DNA of 53,972 nt, taken from positions 1 to 53,972 of the forward strand of contig CAZTFV010000003.1 in the NCBI GenBank assembly GCA_964613075.1. Direction: 5' to 3'. Numbering within the stretch: position 1 is the first letter of the stretch; every line of letters starts with the position of its first letter. Below the pieces are notes generated by a model. It made no database searches and was not told where the DNA came from. It saw only the letters and a list, made by a program, of their open reading frames with translations. Source of the DNA: CAYWEP01 sp964613075 (GTDB taxonomy: Bacteria; Patescibacteriota; Microgenomatia; Levybacterales; UBA12049). Of the stretch, positions 7,506 through 16,234 are shown piece after piece. The translations under genes were made by a program, and so were the position numbers.

Positions 7506-7922
7506 ATGAAAAAACTTACTGCCCTAGGTCTGGGAGCTGCGTCTTTTCTTTCTTTAGCTTTTCCTGTTTTCGCAGGAGAAACGGGCTCGGTCGGAAATCT
7601 CTGCCCTGAAAAAAGCACGTTTTCAGGCTTATGCGATGCCAGCAAAGATCCAGGTCAGATCCTCGGTATTATCATTAACTTTATCTTCATTGTAGCCATC
7701 ATTCTCGCCTTTGGTTTCCTGATTTACGGCGGTATCCGCTGGATAACATCCGGTGGAGATAAAGGCGGGGTTGAAAATGCGAGGAATACGATCATTGCGG
7801 CGATTGTCGGGCTGATTGTTGTTTTCCTGGCGTATGTCATCCTCAACCTGGTACTCGGACTTTTCGGAACGAATCTCACCAATTTAACCTTCCCGACGCT
7901 TAATGATCTAGTATCCAGATAA
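7506..7922 (+). CDS. Pilin-like TrbC/VirB2 protein, copy A of a tandem pair
   Basis: 138 aa from the ATG at 7506. The signal peptide MKKLTALGLGAASFLSLAF with a likely FAG/E cleavage site is followed by ~35 residues with two cysteines, then two hydrophobic helices joined by the loop WITSGGDKGGVENARN. The protein ends soon after the second helix (LNDLVSR). The 219 bases from 7680 to 7898 are identical to 8174-8392 in the next gene. The segment between signal peptide and first helix differs. Candidate filament or channel subunit of the adjacent VirB4 system. Confidence 0.85.
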   Translation: MKKLTALGLGAASFLSLAFPVFAGETGSVGNLCPEKSTFSGLCDASKDPGQILGIIINFIFIVAIILAFGFLIYGGIRWITSGGDKGGVENARNTIIAAIVGLIVVFLAYVILNLVLGLFGTNLTNLTFPTLNDLVSR

Positions 7923-7960
7923 TTTTTTTCGTAGTCTTTTCTACCTCCTTTTTTTAATCC

Positions 7961-7990
7961 TTGACACTGCCAAATTTTTCTGCGTATGAT
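7961..7990 (+). promoter_or_regulatory. Promoter of pilin gene at 8003
   Basis: TTGACA (7961-7966), an 18-base spacer and TATGAT (7985-7990), 12 bases before the ATG. From 7979 to 8028 it is identical to the promoter and start of the previous gene. Confidence 0.75.
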
Positions 7991-8002
7991 GGGTATACAG
8001 AC

Positions 8003-8575
8003 ATGAAAAAACTTACTGCCCTAGGTCTTGGTCTCGCTTCCGCGCTCGCCCTTGTTTTTCCTGTTTTCGCAGAAGAGTCGGGCTCAGTCGGAAGTCTCTG
8101 CCCTGAAAATAGTACATTTTCAGCGCTGTGCAAGTTCAGCGAACCGGGTCCTGTCCTTGGTATTATTGTAAATTTTATCTTCATTGTAGCCATCATTCTC
8201 GCCTTTGGTTTCCTGATTTACGGCGGTATCCGCTGGATAACATCCGGTGGAGATAAAGGCGGGGTTGAAAATGCGAGGAATACGATCATTGCGGCGATTG
8301 TCGGGCTGATTGTTGTTTTCCTGGCGTATGTCATCCTCAACCTGGTACTCGGACTTTTCGGAACGAATCTCACCAATTTAACCTTCCCGACGATAAACCA
8401 GGCCGGCGGCGGCAGGCCGGTTGATAAAGGATCAGCTGATACCTGTGGAATAGTAGGTAAACGGCCTTGCGATAGACAAGAACTCCAAGACAGAATTTGG
8501 GGAAATCAAAAAGGAGCCCAGGATGGCTGCAGGGGTAATATTAAATCGCAAGGCGGAAAATGTGTTCCGGCTTAA
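8003..8575 (+). CDS. Pilin-like TrbC/VirB2 protein, copy B, with Cys-rich tail
   Basis: 190 aa from the ATG at 8003. Same plan as the preceding gene: signal peptide (MKKLTALGLGLASALALVF), a short variable exported segment with two cysteines, and two membrane helices around TSGGDKGG. It extends ~55 residues beyond copy A with TCGIVGKRPCDRQEL and GCRGNIKSQGGKC. That tail matches the pattern at the end of the gene at 3692 (CGEVGATRC, GCRGG, GKC). The tail is probably an exposed disulfide-bonded domain. The pair appears to arise from recent duplication or gene conversion that left the termini free to differ. Confidence 0.85.
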   Translation: MKKLTALGLGLASALALVFPVFAEESGSVGSLCPENSTFSALCKFSEPGPVLGIIVNFIFIVAIILAFGFLIYGGIRWITSGGDKGGVENARNTIIAAIVGLIVVFLAYVILNLVLGLFGTNLTNLTFPTINQAGGGRPVDKGSADTCGIVGKRPCDRQELQDRIWGNQKGAQDGCRGNIKSQGGKCVPA

Positions 8576-8654
8576 TGGTATAAATGTGTTGAGGGAGCGG
8601 CGAAGGTTGCGGCTTTCAAATATATTCCAGCTTGCTTGGTGAAGTAGATAGAGC

Positions 8655-8882
8655 CTATACGGCGTTAAATTCTAGCGGAGGCGAGGTTAGTCTCTTTTGT
8701 TTCGGTAGCGTAATGTTGAGCTTCTCAAACCCAATAACTCGACCTTTCTTGTCTTTACACAAAATTACCCCGTCGCCTACCTCCTCGCTGATGTACTCTT
8801 TCTTGGGGTCATCAAACCATACGTTTAATGTTCTCCCCTTTTCATCGTAATAGACTTTAAGTTTTTTCATAGACTTTTCCAT
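8655..8882 (-). CDS. DUF2283-family protein
   Basis: 75 aa. The start at 8882 is preferred because a strong Shine-Dalgarno sequence (GGGGAGG) lies ~10 bases upstream; a longer start at 8924 would overlap the previous gene more. The sequence KVYYDEKGRTLNVWF, YISEEVGDGVILCKDKKGRVIGFEKLN is typical of DUF2283. Members are often found beside toxin-antitoxin genes and their function is not established. Third gene of an operon with DUF433 and DUF5615 proteins. Confidence 0.75.
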   Translation of the reverse strand: MEKSMKKLKVYYDEKGRTLNVWFDDPKKEYISEEVGDGVILCKDKKGRVIGFEKLNITLPKQKRLTSPPLEFNAV

Positions 8883-9249
8883 ACTCGTGAAACCTCCCCG
8901 TATGGATATTATATTTCTCTTCATCGATCACAAGGAATGTATCCTTCAGGCTTTTCTTTGCAAAAGCTTTAACTAAGCTACTTATAACCGCAAGCAACTC
9001 TATCGTCACTCTATTCTGATAACGAATAAGAATGAAGCCAAACTTTGTCGCGTCAGGATAGGATGTAATTTTGATGAGTCCAAGATCACATGTTACCAGT
9101 GTTCGTCTTAGTTTATTTGCTCTTGCGACGATTTCTTGATCCGGAGTTTGTGTAAGAGATAGTTCAAAGACAGTCTTGAGGTCTATCTGTAAACTTCTGA
9201 AGTGGTCAACAACGATTTTGGGGACATTTTCATCGAAAAGAAGCCTCAT
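8857..9249 (-). CDS. DUF5615 PIN-like protein, probable toxin
   Basis: 130 aa. N-terminal RLLFDENVPKIVVDHF matches the DUF5615/Mut7-C-like PIN fold, with acidic residues at LFDEN, LVTCDLGLIKI and later FLVIDEEKY. PIN-like proteins of this family usually pair with a DUF433 antitoxin, and here the DUF433 gene is directly upstream with a 20-base overlap. RNase activity is inferred from the fold only. Confidence 0.78.
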   Translation of the reverse strand: MRLLFDENVPKIVVDHFRSLQIDLKTVFELSLTQTPDQEIVARANKLRRTLVTCDLGLIKITSYPDATKFGFILIRYQNRVTIELLAVISSLVKAFAKKSLKDTFLVIDEEKYNIHTGRFHEYGKVYEKT

Positions 9250-9487
9250 AGACCTTATCTCTTTTCTTCTCTATAAATCGTATCTCCTCCCCTTCAACTA
9301 CTTTTGCTGCGTATTTCATCGCAGCTTGAATAGACGCTTTTGTTAAGCTGGGATAATACTCTTTCACAATTTCCCCATAGCTCATCCCTGATGCCAAAAG
9401 ACCTAGAACCAGGTGAACAGGAATTCTCGTTCCGGCGATAATCGGCTTACCGCCTAAAATGCTTGGGTCAACAATGATTTTATTCAT
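9230..9487 (-). CDS. DUF433-family antitoxin
   Basis: 85 aa from the ATG at 9487, chosen because family members start close to the (N)KIIVDPSILGGKPIIAGTRI signature. An ATG at 9499 is also possible. The rest (GMSYGEIVKEYYPSLT, SIQAAMKYAAKVVEG) forms the winged HTH-like region. DUF433 proteins are the usual antitoxin partners of DUF5615 PIN-like toxins. A TATACT on the minus strand near 9549-9544 could be the promoter -10. Divergent from the next pilin gene. Confidence 0.8.
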   Translation of the reverse strand: MNKIIVDPSILGGKPIIAGTRIPVHLVLGLLASGMSYGEIVKEYYPSLTKASIQAAMKYAAKVVEGEEIRFIEKKRDKVYEASFR

Positions 9488-9570
9488 AACTCGTTTCATT
9501 GATAGTTTGTTGTTTTCATTTTTGCCATACTCATATGAAACTAAGTATAGCATAGGTCAAAAAAAACTGC

Positions 9571-9576
9571 TACGAT
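9571..9576 (+). promoter_or_regulatory. -10 element of pilin gene at 9585
   Basis: TACGAT 8 bases before the ATG. No convincing -35 box is visible. Confidence 0.4.
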
Positions 9577-9584
9577 GAATATAT

Positions 9585-10028
9585 ATGGGTAGTCCTTGGG
9601 GTGAGTGCGTTGACAAGGGCGTTGCAACGCTCAAGTGTATCCCGGTAGTCTTCAGTAATCTGATCAACGCTGCGTTGACTTTCGCAGGCGTTGTCGGTGT
9701 GATTCTTGTTATCGTCGCAGGATACAAATACCTTACCTCAGGCGGGGATGCCAAAAAGCTTGAAGGAGCGCAAAAGACACTGACGTATGCTGTCATCGGG
9801 ATTATCCTGGTCGTCCTCTCCTTTCTTATCATTAACTTCATAAGCCTGGTAACAGGTGTCACTTGCATCAAAAACTTCGAAATTGGTGCATGTATTGATA
9901 AAACAGCTGGCACAGCAGAGAAAGATAAAGACAAGAATAAGAATAAGGATAAGGATAAGGATAAAGACAAAGGAAAAAATGATGGAGGCAGGAAAGATAA
10001 TAAAGGCGGCAAGAATGGTAAGAACTAA
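9585..10028 (+). CDS. TrbC/VirB2-like pilin-domain protein with Lys/Asp-rich tail
   Basis: 147 aa. A short N-terminal segment with two cysteines (GECVDKGVATLKC) is followed by two hydrophobic helices around YLTSGGDAKKLEGAQKTL. After a short Cys-containing linker (GVTCIKNFEIGACIDK), residues ~105-147 are almost only Lys, Asp, Asn and Gly (KDKNKNKDKDKDKDKG). The tail DNA is a run of AAGGAT/AAAGAC-like hexamers that could slip in length. No signal peptide is evident. It is the last pilin-like gene before PrgI and VirB4. Confidence 0.78.
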   Translation: MGSPWGECVDKGVATLKCIPVVFSNLINAALTFAGVVGVILVIVAGYKYLTSGGDAKKLEGAQKTLTYAVIGIILVVLSFLIINFISLVTGVTCIKNFEIGACIDKTAGTAEKDKDKNKNKDKDKDKDKGKNDGGRKDNKGGKNGKN

Positions 10029-10142
10029 TCCTCTCTTTTCACGAAAATCCGCACTCCTTTGATCTACGTTTGACCTACTTTGATAATCTTGCAATGTAAT
10101 TTTTCACGATTTAAACTGAAGTACACTATAAATTATTAGTTT

Positions 10143-10167
10143 GATAACCTTTGTTAGTTATCTTTTT
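10143..10167 (+). terminator. Possible weak intrinsic terminator
   Basis: GATAAC and GTTATC form a 6-bp stem around an 8-base loop, followed by TTTTT. The stem is AT-rich, so strength is doubtful. It lies between the last pilin gene and PrgI. Confidence 0.3.
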
Positions 10168-10230
10168 GTGTTTGGTGAAGCTGTCCATGACAACAACTCA
10201 AATTAATAACGGTAAAATTTTCAATTCGTT

Positions 10231-11528
10231 ATGGAAAATCACCCTATCCCACAAGACGTGACAGGATTTCAATTCAAGCTCATCGGCAGTATGACGGTGA
10301 AGCAATTTGCCTACCTTGNNNNNNNNNNNNNNNNNNNNNNNNNNNNNNNNNNNNNNNNNNNNNNNNNNNNNNNNNNNNNNNNNNNNNNNNNNNNNNNNNN
10401 NNNNNNNNNNNNNNNNNNGGATTTCAATTCAAGCTCATCGGCAGTATGACGGTGAAGCAATTTGCCTACCTTGCGGTGGGCGGGATTTTTGCGGTTGTTG
10501 CTTTTCATGTCCCCAATCCGAGTAATTCATTTTTTATTACCGCTGTTAAATATACGCTGGTCCCGCTTTTTGGCCTGACTGGCGCTGCCTTTGCCTTCAT
10601 GCCGCTTGAAGGACGACCGCTTGATACGATGGTAAGCAATTTTGTCAAAGCGCTTTTTAAGCCCAATCAATTTGTCTATGTAAAAACAGGCGGGAATTTG
10701 GCTTTCCTGCACGCCTCGTCCCAGATTCAACAAGCCATACAAGCGCAAAGCGCAAGCGTCTTGGCGGGAACATCTGCTCCTGTTCATGACCCATTACGAG
10801 AGCAGAAATTACAGGCGCTCTTAAATCAAATCCACACCCGCGCGTCTCCTGTGGCGCGTACGGAAGCTGACCAGAAAGAGCAACAGTATTTACAATCATT
10901 GTTCGGCTCAGCCCCGGGCACTATTCAGCGCCCTTCGACAAGCTCAGGACAAGGCCCGGCTTCGCAGGGCACTGGACAGTACCCTGCTTCGCCCCCAACA
11001 CCTGTCTCTTCTGCGCTACATACTACTCTAAGCGCTATTGCGCCTATTGCAGCGCCGAAGCTTCCGCCACCGCCTTTGACTCAACCCCCTACGCCCTCTC
11101 CCGCACAAACAACAACTGCGCAAACTCCCCTACCTCCTTTGACACCACCGAGCTCTGCTGCTCCTGACGCAGCAACGGATATTACGCCTGATATGGCGCG
11201 GGCGCTTGGATTGCCACATCTGCCTGATACACCCAATCTTATTATCGGCATTATCAAAGACGCGCGGGGCAATGTGCTCTCGGGTATTCTGGTTGACGTG
11301 AAGGATAAAGACGGCAATCCGATCCGAGCATTTAAGACCAATGTGCTTGGACAATTTGTCTCTGCCACGCCGCTTGCCAATGGGACATATACAGTAGACT
11401 TTGAAGACCCAAAAGGACAAAACAAATTTACCTCAATTTCTTTAACAGCCGATGGGACAATTCTTCAGCCGATTATCGTTATCTCTGTTGATGCACGGGA
11501 GGAGTTAAGAAAGGAGCTATTCGGTTGA
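10231..11528 (+). CDS. PrgI-family T4SS membrane protein with C-terminal Ig/carboxypeptidase-regulatory-like domain (gene split by scaffold gap)
   Basis: The N-terminus MENHPIPQDVTGFQFKLIGS (10231-10290) lies before the run of N, and the open frame MTVKQFAYLAVGG resumes at 10446. The 55 bases on the two sides of the gap are identical. Collapsing them gives one in-frame protein of ~380 aa. Two membrane helices (~25-75) and the LEGRPLDTMVSNFVKALFKPNQFVY segment are typical of PrgI proteins, found beside VirB4 in T4SS-like operons. A long Pro/Ala/Thr-rich linker follows, containing RPSTSSGQ from a palindromic element. The last ~100 residues resemble a CarboxypepD_reg-like beta domain (GIIKDARGNVLSGILVDVKD). 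TTG of the next gene overlaps the stop. Confidence 0.82.
10319..10418. other. 100-N scaffold gap, probably false
   Basis: Exactly 100 N. The 55 bases before it (10264-10318) and after it (10419-10473) are identical, so the contigs overlap and no real sequence need be missing. Confidence 0.9.
10931..10975. repeat. Palindromic element inside the PrgI-like gene
   Basis: CCTTCGACAAGCTCAGGACA followed by a GCCCGGCTTCGCAGGGC hairpin, translated in frame as PSTSSGQGPASQG within the flexible linker. Confidence 0.65.
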
Positions 11529-12193
11529 AAAACAAATCTGCCCAGAAAATACATTCGACAACGCAGAAATTCACCGAAATTGTGGATATTGTCGGTGATG
11601 TTGTAGTCCTGGAAAATGGCAATGCCTGTATGGTAATCGAGGTGACTGCCAGTAACTTCGCGCTTCTGTCCAAGCGGGAGCAGGACGGCAAAATTTATTC
11701 CTATGCTGCGCTCCTAAACTCCCTTTCCCACCCGATTCAGATTGTGATACGGAATAAACGAGTGGATATTTCATCTTACTTAAAAACGCTTGAGGAGCAG
11801 CAACGACAAACTCAAAATCCTTTGCTTGCCAATCACATCAAGCTCTATCGGGATTTCGTCCAGCAAATGGTACGGGTGAATGTGGTCCTCAATAAAATGT
11901 TTTATATTATTATTCCCTATACCTCGCTTGAGGCAGGGATTGGGGCTGTTGCTACAAGCAAGAAAAAAGGCGATGCTGCTAAGCAAGTACTTGTGGAGCA
12001 GGCAAAAAAAACGCTTGAGGTGAAAGCCGAATCACTTTTGGGGCAGCTTCGCAAGCTTGCGGTTGCGGCAAAGGTGCTGGGACAGGAAGAGTTGATCAAG
12101 CTTTTCTACGATATTTACAATCAAGATACGATTTCATCCGATGTATATGATTCTGTCTCAAGTCCGTTGGTGAAATCATCGCTCTCACAATGA
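11525..12193 (+). CDS. TraC-like T4SS protein preceding VirB4
   Basis: 222 aa with a TTG start overlapping the PrgI stop (TTGA). No later in-frame ATG would keep the conserved N-terminus. Sequence features: IVDIVGDVVVLENGNACMVIEV, NSLSHPIQIVIRNKRVDIS, then a helical segment. This corresponds to the N-terminal, non-ATPase part of TraC/VirB4 proteins, which in CPR T4SS-like clusters is often encoded as a separate gene. It overlaps virB4 by ATGA, so the two are probably co-translated and form one complex. Assignment rests on context and partial resemblance. Confidence 0.65.
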   Translation: MKNKSAQKIHSTTQKFTEIVDIVGDVVVLENGNACMVIEVTASNFALLSKREQDGKIYSYAALLNSLSHPIQIVIRNKRVDISSYLKTLEEQQRQTQNPLLANHIKLYRDFVQQMVRVNVVLNKMFYIIIPYTSLEAGIGAVATSKKKGDAAKQVLVEQAKKTLEVKAESLLGQLRKLAVAAKVLGQEELIKLFYDIYNQDTISSDVYDSVSSPLVKSSLSQ

Positions 12194-13974
12194 AGTTATT
12201 TGCAAAGAAGAAAATACAAGAGGGAGCTATCTTGGTACAAAAGACGTCAAAGACGGTTGCCGCACTTGAAAAAGGCATGGTATCTTTGGCCGATGTTATC
12301 GCTCCTTCATCTATTGAAGTGGATTTTCGCTACATCAGGATAGGTGATAGGTACTGCACGACGCTTTTTATCGTAGGTTACCCCCGTTATGTCTCTCCGA
12401 ATTGGCTACAGCCGCTTATCGATTATGACCACACGCTTGATATTGCAATGTTTGCCTACCCCACGTCAAGCGCTGATGTTCTGGATGATCTGAAACGGAA
12501 AATTGCCGAGATGGAAGCAACGATTGAGTCTGAGAGCCAAGCGGGGCGGGTAGTTGATCCGAAAGTTGAGGCGGGGCTGGAAGATGCAAAATCCTTGCAG
12601 GAGGAATTGGCAAAGGGCGTTGAGCGCTTCTTTCAATTTTCATTTTATGTCACTCTATCTTCTGAGACGCTTGATGAATTGCGCGAGGCAACCAAGCACT
12701 TGCAGACAACGCTCTCGTCGCTTCTGATGACTGCGAAAGTGGCAACCCTTCAGATTGAAGAAGGATTTAAGTCAACCCTGCCGATTGCCCAGGACAGGCT
12801 TTATATAACGCGAAATATGGATACCACGTCTTTGGCGTCTACTTTTCCCTTTACCTCTGCTATCTTAACACAAAACAAAGGAGTGTTATATGGCATTAAC
12901 GCGCAAAATGGTTCACTTATTATCTTTGACCGCTTTTCACTGGAGAATGCCAATGAAGTGGTGCTGGGTAAATCAGGCGCCGGAAAATCCTATCTTATCA
13001 AGCTTGAAATTATGCGTCAATTTATGCTGGGAGCCGAGGTTATCGTCATTGATCCTGAGGGAGAGTACGGTGCGCTTGCCAATATATTGGGCGGTGAGAT
13101 GGTGGAATTCAGCCCATCCTCACCTGTGAAGATTAATCCCTTTGATTTATCAGAACTGTATGAGGAGGGCGAGAATGAATTGGGGCTGAAGATTTTGTCT
13201 CTGCATGGCTTGATGAAGATTATCATGGGAACTTTGGATGCGGAGCGGGATGCGATACTGGATCGGGCGCTGATAGATACGTATAACCAAAAAGGAATTA
13301 CGCCTGATCCTGCCACGCAGAAAAAAGAACCGCCCTTGATGGAAGATCTGTACAAAACACTTTTGGGTATGGAAAATCAGGCTGCCAAAGAAATGGCCTT
13401 GCGGCTTGAGAAATTTATTAAAGGATCGGCTGCAGGCATTTTTAATCAAGTGTCAAATTTTGATATTACCAATCCGTTAACGGTATTTAATATCAAGCGG
13501 CTTGAGGATGAGCTGCGGCCGATTGCCATGCATATTATTTTGGATTTTGTCTGGACAAAGGTCAAAAAGTCACTCAAAAAGCGCATCTTAATTCTTGATG
13601 AGGCCTGGTACATGATGAAATATGAGGATTCGGCAAGTTTTGTTTTCTCAATTGCCAAACGCTCGCGAAAATATTACTTGGGGCTGACGACAGCCACGCA
13701 GGACGTTGAGGATTTCCTCTCTACCAATTACGGCAAGGCTGTCCTGACCAATTCCTCAATCCAGATACTTTTGAAGCAGGGAGCGGCTGAGGTGGATTTG
13801 GCTGCGTCGACCTTTTATCTTTCTGAAGGAGAAAAAGAACTCTTGCTCTCTGCTGATATTGGAGAAGGGCTTTTCTTTGCCGGACAAAATCATGTGGCGA
13901 TGAAGGTCATTGCCGCGCCATTTGAGCATGAAGTGATTACCTCAAATCCTGAGGAGATTATGAAGCAACAGCAG
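12190..13974 (+). CDS. virB4: VirB4-family ATPase, 3' end lost in scaffold gap
   Basis: 595 codons are visible. Walker A GKSGAGKSY at ~260-268, Walker B RILILDEAWYM at ~465-475, and the following TATQDVEDFLS and NSSIQILLKQG motifs identify the T4SS inner-membrane assembly ATPase. The N-terminal half (RYIRIGDRYCTTLFIVGYP) is the typical VirB4 N-domain. The visible sequence ends at HEVITSNPEEIM, close to where family members stop, so little is missing. The frame happens to continue through the N run into a different protein, which should not be read as one 1336-residue fusion. It would power subunit export or assembly; no VirD4 or relaxase is in the window. Confidence 0.92.
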
Positions 13975-14074
13975 NNNNNNNNNNNNNNNNNNNNNNNNNN
14001 NNNNNNNNNNNNNNNNNNNNNNNNNNNNNNNNNNNNNNNNNNNNNNNNNNNNNNNNNNNNNNNNNNNNNNNNNN
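13975..14074. other. 100-N scaffold gap of unknown true length
   Basis: Exactly 100 N between virB4 and the next gene. No overlap of the flanks is evident. It hides the end of virB4 and the start of the membrane protein. Confidence 0.9.
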
Positions 14075-16200
14075 CAGACACCAATAATTCTAAACAGGCT
14101 GCAGACCAAGGGTATGTCGAATCATATATTAAGACAGGCGAGATATCCAATGCCCGAGAGCGGGCCAGACATTTTTTCTTCTGGGCATCGCAACCTGAAT
14201 ATGCAGAGCTTTTCCGCTTTCACCCGTTTGATGAAGAAACTCCTGCGTTCAAAGCATTTCTTGAAAGCCATAGCGAGGTTCCCAGAGACATATTGCGCCT
14301 GAAGCAAACGTGGGCGCAGTACTGGAGCCAATTCCCTGAAGGGATTAAATCGGAACAGGAACAGATAAGGCGAGAGCAAGAAGCAACGGCCCCGGCTGCA
14401 GCGCCACAACGCATTTCGCCAAACGTTGCCGGTCTTTTTGCATTACCTGTTATGGGAGCAACCTACGCGAAAGAACGGCTTAGTCCACGCTGGCAACACG
14501 AGCAACAAGTATTGAAGATAGCTCAAGGATGGCAGAAAGCAAATCCGCAGGCTAAACTCCCCGGACCACTCTTTGTCCAGAATAAAGGCGGGCCATTTGT
14601 TGTCAACCACAACCTCTTTGACACGATTCCAGAACTGCATCAATTAGAGAAAGCTCGTCGTTTCTCCTACAAAAACCCTCATCATGATCCTCTCATCCAA
14701 CACGCCCACACATCAAGCTTTGCACAAACACGACAGGCCATAAAAACCCAAGGCCTTTCGTTTAGTAAGCATAGACAAATAATTGAAAGCATACATCAGC
14801 AGAATCTTGCCAAAAACTTCGATCAATTCGTCAGAGAGAGTCCGCATCTTGCGAGAGCATACCAAAACCACCCCCATGTTCAGGCAGCGCTCAGGCGCGC
14901 AGGAGTTCCTTCAGCACAGCCGGCAAGACCGCCTTTACTGGGCGGCAGAGCACAGTCCCTCAAGCAGTTTTTCAGACCACCGCCTCTTCGTCCGCAACCT
15001 CGTGCAGCCTCTCCTTCGCGCGCAGGCATCTTGCGTCGTCCAGCAGGTATCTCTCAGCGACGAGGCTTCCTCTCGCTGCCAATACCAAATCCTGCAAGCA
15101 TCTTCAATCCCGCACGCCACCTCACGCTCATCCTGCTTGCAATTATTGGCTCGCTTGTCCTTTTTGTACTGCTAGAAGACTCCGGAGTGGCTGTCCAAGA
15201 AGAACCAGGGGCATCTGCACAAATTACAAAAGAGGCAAAAGATAGAGTTGAGAATGAAGAACAGATCGTTTATACGATTATGGTTACTGTTACCGGAGCG
15301 CCTGATGATGTGCTGATAACAGATGTAATTCCCGATAACGCAACTCTTGCCCAGGAGCCTGTTCCTCCGCCGACAAGAAGGGAGGGGAATGCTCTCGTTT
15401 GGTCAATGAAGGCTTTACAACAAGGCGGCAGCAGGAGTCCTGCGCCATCGCAACCACCAACAGACACAACTCCCTTCCAACCCGACCCAAACGCCAGCGG
15501 AACGATTCACAACCTCGGTTTTGGTCCATCTGACGCAAACCGTATTGACGCATTAATACAAAAGCTTCGTCCTGGTAGTAAAATGAGGGGAAGTGATATT
15601 GTAAAGTTCGCAGGGGAATTTAATATTGATCCGCTACTCATTTTTATCGCAATTAATGAATCACAGCTTTGCACCGATACCGGCGTTGTTTCCCCTGGCG
15701 GATCAGATCCTGATAATTATAACTGCGGTGGCATTACCTGGGACGCAGCAGATGGAGCATCCCCCAACTCACAAGGAATCCTTAACCAAACAGAATTAGA
15801 TCGCTGGAGCGCACGCCCCCAAACCGAGGCAGCAGACAATGATACGGGTCACGTGTTTGCTTTTGTTCCGACACCAAGAGATGGAGTCGGACTCTTCTTC
15901 AACTACATAGGACGTCACCCCTCCTATCAAGGCAAAAGCCCACAAGAGTTTTATAATATCTATAATCCCTGTGGTGATCCTGGCAATCAGGGGAGATTCG
16001 CCTGCGGCGAAGATGAGATAAATAACATACTTAACATAATTCGGCAGAACGTTGGTCCTGAGATAGAGACGGCATCGGTCAATGCCCAAGCCACTGTAGC
16101 AACGTTTGCGCCACTGAAAATCATCCTCACCCTGCAACCAAAGGATAATACTTACGTTGTTAATCAGGCGACTGCAGAAGTTATTCCGGCTGGCCAATAG
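14075..16200 (+). CDS. Membrane-anchored protein with C-terminal glucosaminidase/lysozyme-like domain, 5' end lost in gap
   Basis: 708 visible codons. Residues up to ~350 (counted from the gap) are hydrophilic and basic with many Pro/Arg/Gln (RPPPLRPQPRAA) and no recognised domain. One strong membrane helix follows (LTLILLAIIGSLVLFVLL). After it comes a DUF11/Ig-like segment (VVAVTGAPDDVLITDVIP-like) and a Pro-rich linker. The C-terminal ~200 residues resemble a GH73-type muramidase: FAGEFNIDPLLIFIAINESQLC with a candidate catalytic Glu, then NCGGITWDA and DGVGLFFNYIGRHPSYQ. It probably spans the membrane once with the hydrolase outside, opening peptidoglycan for the VirB4 apparatus (inference). 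Confidence 0.7.
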
Positions 16201-16234
16201 TTTGTAAAAAGCTGTATTATAGATATAGCCTGTC

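Noticed and set aside
9557..10012. 151-codon open frame on the minus strand rich in Leu/Phe/Ser
   Set aside because: It is the complement of the pilin gene with the Lys/Asp tail, which has clear helices and a family loop.
12190..16200. Single giant VirB4 fusion protein
   Set aside because: The two parts are joined only across 100 N of unknown true length.
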